Part shown: positions 1-9,744 of the stretch, in pieces | Layout: the number at the start of each line of letters is the position of its first letter | Numbering within the stretch: position 1 is the stretch's first letter | Assembly: GCA_023627715.1 (NCBI GenBank) | Contig: JAMAHW010000028.1 | Coordinates: 186,001-250,000, forward strand | Direction: 5' to 3' | Origin: Periconia sp. R9002 | Lineage: Eukaryota; Ascomycota; Dothideomycetes; Pleosporales; Periconiaceae | DNA length: 64,000 bases | Notes under the pieces: generated by a model | Told to the model about the DNA's origin: nothing | The model's database searches: none | Seen by the model: only the letters and a program-made list of their open reading frames with translations | Translations under genes and position numbers: made by a program

Positions 1-1549
1 TGTTCAAAGACTAGAGCAGTGAAGAGGGCTTGCGACTACGACAGTCACGGCGACGGCGATGAGGCGGAAAAGTAGTAACAGCACTGGCGACGAGGTCGAA
101 TGCGCGCAGTGATGGAGTAGAGCAGATGTAAGTGGATGGGTGGATGAAGGATGTGAGTAGTGATGGAGGAGGAAGTAAGAGGGACGAGGGACGAGGGACG
201 AGTGAGGCCGGGTGGAAGGGACAGGTAACTCAAGATCAGTCAGGGAGCAAGGCGCAAGAGCAGGTGCGGTGGAAGAGAAGAGAGTTGGAGGGCGCGACAG
301 GAACGTACTTGTAACCGCTCGCTTCTGGTCCCGTGAGAGGCTGGGGTTGGGGGCGGTGAGACACGGCAGAACTCGGAGAAGGCTAAAGGCCTGGCAAATC
401 CCGCAGGCGCTATCGCTCCGATTAGGTCAGTTTGACCACGCCGAATGCGGATTAGTCGACCAGCCATCAGATGAGCGAAACCGGAAAGGCGTCTTAGTCA
501 CGTGAAAGTGCTGCTAACCACATACAGATATGCATGTATTGGTCCAGGTCGCCTCGCTTTTCTCGCCGCCCTGTCTGAGGTCCGGAAAAGTTTTCCAGCG
601 TTTCGAAGGGCCGTATTCGCATGCTTGGCTGCGATAAGAAACCACTACGCCGGTGGAGCTTGGAAGGAGCTGAAATGAAACCACTGCTGGTAGGGGGAAA
701 GTACCAGATCATCTAATGGAAAATTCATGTCGAATACCTCGGACTCGTGAATGTTTTGGGAGGGAGGCACCTAAGATACATGTATTTTTGCTGAGCTGCG
801 TGTTTTGCCTCTCGGGCTGATCTCTTATTTCAATCGTTCCCTCGGGCTCTGTGGTTTCTGGTCGCCTACACCAGCTCCATGATGGCTTCAACTGCATCAG
901 GGGTAGGTAGGTGTATCATATAGGAGCATCGGGTGTGGCGAAGAGCTGAAGCTGTTGTATATTGGCCGTTGCATCTTGCCTACTATGGACTGGGTAGCGC
1001 TTCTCGCGGACCGGAGTGGCAGCCATCTTCGTTGAAAGCGGTTCAAAGTCAACAACTGGCGCATCATTCCGTGGCAGATTGTTGGAAAAGAAATGGAGCT
1101 GGTAAAGAGCCGTGCTGTGCGCGACGAGACGCTGCTTCAAGTAGACTCCAACATTTGAATGTTCCCTACCTACAGATCAATATCAGACTGTTCTAGACAA
1201 CATTGAACATAGCAGACATCGTAAGGTGACACGAGATGATGATGTGTTAACCTTCATTACCTACATCATGAAGCATTCGAGATGAGCAACGATGAGAGGC
1301 ATGGTAGGTAGAGGGCGGGGTGAAATGCCACATCACGTGAAGCAAGCTTACGTTACATCCCCCGCGGCTCTTGCTCGCGGAAAAACATATCAGCGCGCCG
1401 ACGCGTTTTTTGGCCCGCCTCAGTATGGTGAAAGAAAGCCAAAGCTGCAAGGCACCCGCAGCTTTGATACCCACGATTAACGGTCCTCCACTTGCACAGA
1501 GTCAGATTCTAGCACACAAATAAAACGAATTCGCATCCCAACCGTCAAA
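1..1549. other. intergenic, upstream of CCT3
   Basis: I see no convincing gene here. The open frames are under 100 codons and overlap on both strands, as chance frames do. The stretch ends in the CCT3 promoter and leader. TAGGTA/CCTACC motifs occur near 905, 1159 and 1305, as in the other intergenic regions of this window. Confidence 0.6.
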
Positions 1550-3358
1550 ATGCAGGCGCCAGTGGTGGTTATGAGTAGGCACATAGCAATATTCCTGATA
1601 GCTTGCACACCCCACTGACGACAAACAGACACCCAGACTCCCGGTGGGGAACGCCAATTCGGACGCAAAGCACAACTCTCCAATATCACAGCAGCAAAGA
1701 CGGTCGCCGATATCATCCGGTCATGTCTGGGTCCCAAGGCCATGCTGAAGATGCTGCTCGATCCCATGGGCGGCATTGTCCTTACCAACGACGGGCATGC
1801 TATTCTCCGGGAAATTGAAGTGGCACACCCCGCCGCGAAAAGCATGATCGAGCTTAGTCGCACGCAAGACGAAGAGGTCGGCGATGGCACAACAAGTGTT
1901 ATCATTTTGGGTAGGCAATTCGAGTCGCTGCGGAAGAAATATTCATCGCTAATTCACTGTAGCTGGAGAAATGCTCGCGCAGTCTTTGCCCCAACTCGAG
2001 CGTAATATTCACCCCGTGGTCATCATTCAGGCTTTCAAACGGGCCCTTGCCGATGCCCTCAAAATCATAGACGAGATCGCAGTGGACGTGGATACCAACG
2101 ACGACGAGGCTATGTACAAACTCATCAACGCTTCAATCGGCACAAAATTCGTGTCTCGATGGTCTGAACTGATGTGCAGTCTTGCTCTGAAGGCTGTACG
2201 GACCGTATCGCTTGATGCCGGTGGAAACAGGAAGGAGGTTGATATCAAGCGCTATGCCCGCGTCGAGAAGATCCCGGGTGGCGAGATCGAGGACAGTCAG
2301 GTGCTGGACGGAGTCATGCTTAACAAGGACATCACACATCCCAAGATGAGGAGGCGGATAGAGAATCCCAGGGTTATTTTGCTGGATTGCCCGCTCGAGT
2401 ACAAGAAAGGCGAGAGCCAAACGAACATCGAGATTAGCAAAGAGGAAGACTGGAACCGCATATTGCAGATCGAGGAAGAGCAGGTCAAGGCCATGTGCGA
2501 CGCCATTATTGCTTTGAAGCCAGACCTCGTCATCACGGAGAAGGGCGTCAGTGGTATGTGAGACGATTTCAGCAAGCCGCAAATGTTCGCTAACATGCTT
2601 CGGCAGATCTCGCGCAGCACTTCTTTGTCAAGGCAAACATTACCGCAATCCGCCGTGTACGTAAAACTGATAACAACCGTATCGCCCGTGCAACAGGCGC
2701 TACCATTGTCAACTCCGTTTTCGCCGCCACTGCCTCCGATATTGGTACCCAATGTGGTCTCTTCGAAATTTCCAAAATCGGCGACGAGTACTTCACCTTC
2801 CTCACCAAATGCCAGAACCCTAAGGCGTGTACCATCCTTCTCCGCGGTCCCTCCAAGGATATCCTAAACGAGATTGAGCGAAACCTTCACGATGCCATGG
2901 GCGTCGCCCGAAACGTCATCTGGAACCCAAAGCTTTGCCCCGGCGGTGGTGCGACTGAGATGGCGATTGCTGTGGGTTTGGAGAGGAAAGCGAAGCAGGT
3001 AGAAGGTGTTGCGCAATGGCCCTACAAGGCCGTTGCCGAGGCTATGGAGGTCATCCCGCGCACATTGATCCAGAACTCGGGCAACAGCCCAATCAAGGTT
3101 CTCACGCAACTCCGCGCAAAACACGCAGAGGGCTACGATGACGGCAAGCACAGCGGTAGTTCATGGGGTATCGATGGCGATGCCGGCAAGGTAGTGGACA
3201 TGAAGCAATACGGCGTTTGGGAACCGCTGGCGGTCAAGGAGCAGAGTGTTAAGACGGCTGTGGAGAGCGCATGTCTGTTGCTGAGGGTAGATGACATTGT
3301 CGCCGCGAAGGCAGCGAAACAAGCCTCAGGGCCTATCGGTGGTGGAGGCGATGATTAG
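1550..3358 (+). CDS. CCT3: T-complex protein 1 subunit gamma (chaperonin CCT3)
   Basis: One subunit of the cytosolic TRiC/CCT chaperonin ring, which folds actin, tubulin and WD-repeat proteins using ATP. Exons 1550-1574, 1629-1910, 1963-2553 and 2607-3358 join in frame to give 549 aa, the usual size for the family. Every intron is GT-AG. The first exon codes only for MQAPVVVM plus one base, which fits the conserved CCT-gamma N-terminus. Diagnostic motifs are TPGGERQ near the start, LLDPMGG and TNDGHAI, the ATPase motif GDGTTS (exon 2), and the C-terminal domain stretch [11 protein letters not shown]. The protein ends in a Gly-rich tail. No damage is visible, so this is expected to be an essential gene. 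The start is fixed by the conserved N-terminal residues. Confidence 0.96.
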
Positions 3359-3646
3359 ACGTAAATGGTTACACACCCGTGTAAATATCGTAATCGGGGA
3401 AAAGTTTTAAACTACTATGAACATTTCCCTCCATCTTGCATACATGCCATTTGAAAATCAATAACTACTATCTTAAAGAGTGGAAATGCCCGCTCACGCC
3501 ATGCAGCAGTGTTTCTCACCTCTCGTGCGAGGTGCATACAATTCTTACATCGGACTAGCTTCTTGTTAAACCGTGATGGCTGAGTATGCGCAGCCCCAGG
3601 CAGAAGCAAACACTTCGCTTTCCATTCCCTTACACCTAGTTGTTTA

Positions 3647-4273
3647 ATGACGTTCAGCAATCTTCTTGTTCAAAGACTGCACCACGTCAAGTCCGGCGAC
3701 ACATACTGCCAGGACTTATGTGGCTATCCGCCCTTCGACCACCCCGATTTCCGTTTCGTGAGTATAGGGCATTGCCTAGCTTACGTCAAGATCCCTTGGG
3801 CTGGAGACGTCGTAGCGTGGCGCGATTGCTGGTTTGACTGGAGAGGGCTTGTCAACGCGGTGTATCACGACGAAGCGTTTGTGCGACGGAGAAGGGGAAT
3901 CTCGCTCTCGCTGTCAAAGAAACCGCAAGACCGAGTATACATGGCGCTTGATCCCGTCGACGAAGTCGGGCCGGGTTTGCATGCTACTTTCGGAGGGTAT
4001 AAGTATGTTCCGCCGAAGGAGGTGGAGAAGTGGATTGGTCGGTTTGGCGGGGGGGAAGCGAGCGATGAGTTGTTTTTAAGGGCTTGTACGGCGAGGTTGA
4101 GGAGACTTGGGAAGGTTGGGAAGGAGATTGTTAAGGGATCGCGATATAGGGAGAAGGTTCTTTTTGTGGTGAGGACGTTGAGGGAGAATGCTGGGAGGGG
4201 GTTGGTGGAGAGGTATTGGAGTGAGGAGCTTTGGAGTATGGGGAAGCGGAGATTGGGGGCGTGTGGAGATTGA
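3647..4273 (+). CDS. hypothetical protein, 208 aa
   Basis: A single open frame lying 288 bp downstream of CCT3 on the same strand. I do not recognise a family. The product is rich in Trp, Arg and Tyr with a basic C-terminal half (residues about 150-208), no signal peptide and no membrane segment. The composition (several WRDCWF-type aromatic clusters, few low-complexity runs) looks more like protein than a chance frame. The start ATG at 3647 is the first in the frame, but an upstream exon cannot be excluded because a possible acceptor (cctag) precedes it. A 182-codon frame on the opposite strand overlaps the 3' half and is judged a shadow. Confidence 0.45.
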   Translation: MTFSNLLVQRLHHVKSGDTYCQDLCGYPPFDHPDFRFVSIGHCLAYVKIPWAGDVVAWRDCWFDWRGLVNAVYHDEAFVRRRRGISLSLSKKPQDRVYMALDPVDEVGPGLHATFGGYKYVPPKEVEKWIGRFGGGEASDELFLRACTARLRRLGKVGKEIVKGSRYREKVLFVVRTLRENAGRGLVERYWSEELWSMGKRRLGACGD

Positions 4274-6600
4274 GGGGAGGAGGTATGATGGTCTGTTTCA
4301 GCACGGTTTACGTAGGTTTTCGTACAAAAATAAATGACTAAAGATATCACAGCAAATCGCGACATTCCACCTTCTACCAAACACATCCTTCCTTTTCCCA
4401 TCTCCCCTGCCATACCAAACCAGACATCCCTCGCACAAACACCCAGCTACATACGAAGAACAGAAGTCAACACCTTGTGTGCAGTGGAGTAACATCATTA
4501 ACTAACCTTTTTTTCCCCTCGAAACCCGAAGATGGAAAAAGGGGTATAATTATTCTCTCCGCGATAGTGGTGATATGTCACTGCTGTGAAAAGCTCGATA
4601 AAAAAAGGAAATGTAGTAATAAAACATATAGGTCCACTATCTGAGGGATATGTAAAAGTATTTATACACCCAACAATACTAAACGATCTAGTCTCCATTC
4701 TTTTGACTATTCCACCCAATCCAATCCAATCCCACACCCTCGATCACATCAACAAAACCTCATCATCCCCCTTCTTCCCTTCACTAAGGTATTAGAATCC
4801 AGTCAAGGTCTCCTCCTACTATCTAAGCGCATACGCCGCGAGGCTAAGCGTCGATGCGACTTTCCTCGGCTTGATCGATCGAAATGCTTGGGAGTTGATG
4901 AGGATGGATTGTGGTTTTACTAGGTGATTTAAATGTGTTAGACGACGTGGTCCTTATACGAAATGATGGCTGTGAGCTGTTTTTTTTTTCGATTGTTGGA
5001 AGCGGGTTCGCTGGGGTGGTGTGATGGGGAGAATTGGTACGTTTGTGCGAAGGTTGGGAGTGTGAGGGGAGGAAGTTGTGTGTGGAGCGATTGAGAAGCG
5101 TGAAGTACCTTCTGTTGCCTTCATCTTGACAGTTCCCAGATCGTTCTATATTACTTTCACTTGCTTGCTTGAAGGTGACACCGTGGGAGGATTCTTCGGT
5201 TGAGGTCTGGTTTGAGCTTTACCTCGTTCAAGTACCTAGCTGCTCTGTACACTCCTCTAAACTAGCACCTTCTCTTTCTCTCGATCTGCTGTATTGTATT
5301 TGAGGTAGTGTTTTGAGAGTTGCATTTTCCGGGCAGTATCTTGTTTTCCTTAACCGGGTGCTTTCACAATGGCTGGGGAGGCTCACTGTCATGTTTGAAG
5401 CACGAGGTTCGTTTCGGAATTGATTTCGCGGATTTGGTCAAATGTGTTGTAACAAACGAAGAACGCTTGATTTAGCAAGCTTCTCGTCGCGATCACTATA
5501 AGACGTTAATGGTGATCTCTGACGGGGACAAAGTTACGATTACAACTTACCCGTTCTCATCTCGGCCTCTCTACTACTCTTTCAAGGTACCGCGTGTTAG
5601 AATTATGCAAGGTAATTGATTCTAGTGCTCCGGACACTTGTTCGACGTCGCCAAGCATCCCTTCCTCATCAGGCAACGCTTGCTCGAGGACTTCTGCTTC
5701 TCGGTATAGATGACTTTCTTTTAGTCCTCGGATAAGATTCATAGCAATGGCGCGAGGATTTTCAATGTGCAATCTGTGCACCTTAATCATATCCATTAGA
5801 TGTGTAGACCTTGGCAGTTTGCGACGAAATATAGCTTGCTGTAGGCTGAAGTTGGCAATGCTACTTTGATTTTAATGATTCTCTACTTGGATCAATGATT
5901 ACTAGATGCATAGAGAAAACTCCACTTCAATGCTGAGACGCGCTGAATTCTTATGAATCGATGGAATATGTAAGGGTAAATCTGCAAGCCTAAACATCCG
6001 AATCTCGCTCGGATTTCCGTCGTCCGACCCTCGGACTAAGGATACCTTTATTCTATTCAGTCCGTGACTACGCTATTGGGATTGGTAGCCGGAGTGTTGG
6101 AAGAATGAGTTTAGTCCGGGGACGGAGTGGAGGAGGGGCAGGTTATGAATTCCGTGGTTGGGGGAGAGGGGTGGCGGTGGGAATTTGGGGAGGGTTGGTG
6201 AGGGTGTGTTTGAGATGGGACTTTTCTTTTCTCCTCTTTTTGATATTTTGGTTGCAGGGCCGTCCTCCCTTTGGATGGATCTGCGTGCCATTGGCTCGGC
6301 TTTCGAATGGGACTGGAAGGGGATGTGTGTGGGTTGGGGGATTATTCCGGGGCATGGGCTCGGCTCGAGTACTGAGGAGGCAGTAAACACACAATCAAAA
6401 AATGGGGGAATACACAGTCTCCAACAATACACTGAATCCTAGGATAAGTGTGGTATGGAATTTGGGAAAGAATACTGTCCACTTAACTCCGGAAAAAACG
6501 TCCATTAACGGAGTTAAAAAGAGCCTGAGGGATGTATATAACACAATCCTCCACATCCCCCTTAAGAAACACATCTCGACGTCGAAAATTTCCCACGAAA
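4274..6600. other. intergenic, 2.3 kb
   Basis: No supported gene. On the minus strand, 5557-5796 holds a 79-codon frame with protein-like composition (many Glu, Leu and Arg) that could be a relic exon; it is listed under findings. The last 100 bp before 6601 are the leader of the amidotransferase-like gene. Confidence 0.5.
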
Positions 6601-7329
6601 ATGACAAAACCCTTTCGCGCCGCCATCCTCGTGAACTCCATCTCCCCCCTCGACCCCGCCTTCAACGCCGCCTTCCGCCGCTCCATCACGACCGCCAACC
6701 ACCCCCACCCCACGCAAATCGACTTCTTCGACCCCGTTGAGGCACAAACGTACCCTACTCCCGGGACTTACGACCTCATTGTTCTAACGGGCGGCGGTAC
6801 CGCGGACGCAACCGCAACAGAGATCCCATGGGTTGCGAAGATGCAGGCGTGGTTGCGGATGACGGTGGAGGAGTGGCCGCGACAAAAGATTGTGGGGGTT
6901 TGTTGGGGGCACGAGTGTATTTGTGTTGCGTTTGGAGGGGTTGTGGGTGGGATGGGTGGGTTTGAAATTGGCGTGATGCCTATCGAACTCACCCGTGTGG
7001 GGTCAGATTTCTTCGCGGATGAAGGAGGTGAGAAGAGAGAGAGGATTAGGATCCATGAGTTCCATGAGATGGAGGTGAAGGTTCCTGGGAAAGGGTTTGT
7101 GGCGTTGGCGGAGGGGGGTCAGTGTTTTGTTAATGAGAAGAATACGGTGTTGAGTTTTCAGGGGCATCCGGAGATGGATGCGGAGTTGTCGAGATTGCTA
7201 TTGGAGGTTACGCCGCAGTATGCGGGGAGGGATGAGAGGGAGCGGAGGGAGGTGCAGAATAGGATTGATGGGGAGCATAATGGGGGATTGATTTGGAGGA
7301 GGATTGTTGAGTGGGCTGGGGAAGCGTGA
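6601..7329 (+). CDS. class I glutamine amidotransferase-like protein
   Basis: A 242-aa single-domain protein of the GMP-synthase-type class I glutamine amidotransferase (GATase1) fold. This fold normally hydrolyses glutamine to supply ammonia, but stand-alone fungal members are poorly characterised. The first strand and loop VLTGGG lie at about 61-66. The nucleophile elbow GVCWGHE is at 99-105 with Cys101, and the His/Glu of the triad sit in FQGHPEMD (His189, Glu191). The triad is therefore complete. One oddity is the residue after GH at the elbow: it is Glu104-105 territory (GHE) instead of the near-invariant Gln (GHQ). The ATG at 6601 follows an A-rich context and starts right before the first beta strand; an upstream in-frame extension is unlikely. 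Cytosolic, with no targeting signal seen. Confidence 0.85.
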   Translation: MTKPFRAAILVNSISPLDPAFNAAFRRSITTANHPHPTQIDFFDPVEAQTYPTPGTYDLIVLTGGGTADATATEIPWVAKMQAWLRMTVEEWPRQKIVGVCWGHECICVAFGGVVGGMGGFEIGVMPIELTRVGSDFFADEGGEKRERIRIHEFHEMEVKVPGKGFVALAEGGQCFVNEKNTVLSFQGHPEMDAELSRLLLEVTPQYAGRDERERREVQNRIDGEHNGGLIWRRIVEWAGEA

Positions 7330-7907
7330 GGGTGGACAGGGTTTGGAAGTGGGTCTGGAGGGCAGAGATGCAGTAGTGGCATGGGGTAGGTAGAGGAACT
7401 ATTGATGGCTGCCTACGTATACAGCCACCGTCCCACTATGTAATACATCAACACCTACAGTAGCATATGTACGGACCAGGTTTGGATGATTTCGACCATA
7501 GTACCAAAATACCCCCGCCATTCCTACCTAGAGAAAAAACGGTGATTTAAAAAATGACAAAAGAAGCGGAAAACAAAAAAAAAGATATGTACGCATAGAA
7601 CAATGCGGCTAAGTCACTAAGGTACATGTCAATTCGACTATAACCGGCCCCCACATCCAGTCCAGATAAGGAAGGTTGATGTTTAGTCCGCAGAGCTAGC
7701 TACCATGTAAGCATTGATCAATTGATTGAAAAGCTGAAACTCGTAACTGTGGTTCATCTGTCCCAGTTTGATGTCACATTTATTACACAAATTGCATTTA
7801 ACCTAAGAACTCCGCGTTGCTGCACTTGCACTGTCCTTTCTTTTCGTCCCGCGTCCAGAGTTCGAGGTGAGGAAGAGACCACTCACTTCCTAACATCACT
7901 CGTCATC
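7330..7907. other. intergenic, 0.58 kb
   Basis: 3' region of the amidotransferase-like gene and 5' region of the F-box pseudogene. It contains A-rich tracts near 7540-7590. Nothing else is seen. Confidence 0.5.
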
Positions 7908-9704
7908 ATGGACAAGCTCTCACAAGAAATTATCGACGAAATCACTAGTTACTTTGATGATAGATATAGTGGCGGAGCTGAGTTGTTGCCGCTGCTTACC
8001 GTATCTAAAGCATTTCAATACTCTGTCGAGAGGATGATGCTTGCATCATACCACCTCACCGAAAGAAGAGTGGAAAAGTTTTTGCGCCTATATACTGGTG
8101 CGAGGGCGCACTACCTTCGCTATATCCAGTTTCTACCCACTTTTCCGATACTCGGCGTACCTGATACGGATTACACTTGTCGCGAGACATCTCGTGACCT
8201 TCTCGAAAAAGATGAGCACTTCACTCGACAGATTGGCGTCCTTTTCAGGACACTGAAATGTTTCGAAGACAGGGCAGGAAAGAAAGTAAGGGGAAATTTA
8301 CACCTCACTATCTTCTCGCCGAGAAGAGCTGTTGATGACCGTTATTGTTGTCCTCATCGCATCCGTGTCTGCTGGCGCATTCATCTACTTCATCCAGAGA
8401 CACTTCCCCGACTATCTTCAATTCACACCCTCAAGTTCGACGAAGATGAACGCTTTATCGCTTTTAACTCAACGACTCATCGAGAACGTGACCAAATCGC
8501 GTACCACCCAACATATAAGCTCGACCTACGCATTCTAATTGATCTTGCTTCATAGATCATGTTTCTAGAGGCGCTCGAATGTGAGTTTGCAACGTATTGG
8601 CATGAGACAAATTCATCCAGCGAAGTCCTGAACCATTACACGCAAGACTGGGCAGGACCCCATCGCGACACTCGGCACAATTTCGCAAGATTGGTCGATT
8701 CAAACTCAACTGCGTTACCCTTATTGAAGCGCATGGAGCTTGAATTTCATGCTCATCATTCCTGGGAGGAGGCCGCTGAGGATCGTCGCGATCAGCGGCA
8801 AATACTACCCAATCTTGTCCTGCCTCGACAGTATGATCCTTTCAGTACCAGTCTGCGCGTGCTTTCCTACAATCTCGAGGTCATGCTTCTCAGGGTCACT
8901 GCAGATCAGACACTCTTCTGGCCTACCGATGACGGCTCCACACCTTACTGGCCAAACCTCAAATATCTTGATGTTTGTTTCAGTCCCCATAGCCCATCTG
9001 GAGAATGGTATTTCCAAGGTCCTCGAGGTGAAGACTCCGATACGTCTCCGGGCTACGAGATAACCCAAGATCATTACGAGCCAGTGGAGTCAAACGCGAC
9101 CGAGTCCAGTTACCATGAAAGGGAGTGGCCACGCGAGTCCTCAAAGACTGAAGCCCAATTCCGAACAGTGCCCCTTGACAAATCTCTGCGCCCTTTCCTT
9201 GCCGCGTTCGCCAAAGCAGCCACCAATATGCCTTTGCTGCGGAAAGCGATGTTGTGGACAAGCCTTGCGTTTGATCCGCAATCTAGCACTGCTCCTTCCG
9301 ATATTCAAAAACTGGGCTGGGGTATTGCGTATGCAAAGCCTGGAGAGAATTTCACGGGATTTTGTGCATCTAGACAGAGACCACATCCTGGCTGTAGGAA
9401 TCCTGTAACGGTATTTTGGAGACAAAGAGGACGTCAGAACTGTGAATCCAGGCAATTTTGGTGGTTCACCGGAGAATGGCGGCCAGATGATGCTCTGTAC
9501 TCGTTGTTTGATAAAATCGGAGAGTCTCAACATAAGTTCAACGCCATCCACAATTGGGTAGATACTGTAGATGCTAAGAAAGGAAGCATTACGCGGAGAA
9601 TCTTCTTGGATTGGGTTGGATGGCCTAAACCAAGGCTTGATTGCAAGTTTCTTAACCATATGTGGTTACACCTGATTTCGGGGAATGAGAAATGGATAGA
9701 ATAG
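7908..9704 (+). pseudogene. F-box-type protein gene with one in-frame stop
   Basis: One continuous reading frame of 599 codons interrupted by a single TAG at 8553-8555. The N-terminus (DKLSQEIIDEITSYF) is the short F-box-like helix pair seen in expanded fungal F-box families. Downstream come the landmarks of these proteins: a DLRILIDLAS segment just before the stop, and FARLVDSNSTALPLLKRMEL after it. Both halves are in the same frame with no shift, so the simplest reading is one nonsense change where the family usually has the Lys of a KLPNLE-like stretch. No GT-AG intron removes the stop without also removing the conserved segment. Alternatives are stop readthrough, a sequencing error, or expression of only the C-terminal 381 aa. 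Intact members would be substrate adaptors for SCF ubiquitin ligases. Confidence 0.7.
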
Positions 9705-9744
9705 CTAGTACCCCACAAGAACCTATCGTGTGCCGCAGGCTGCG

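Noticed and set aside
3865..4413. 182-codon minus-strand frame
   Set aside because: Mirror of the plus-strand ORF at 3647, with Ser/Thr/Pro wording typical of an antisense shadow.
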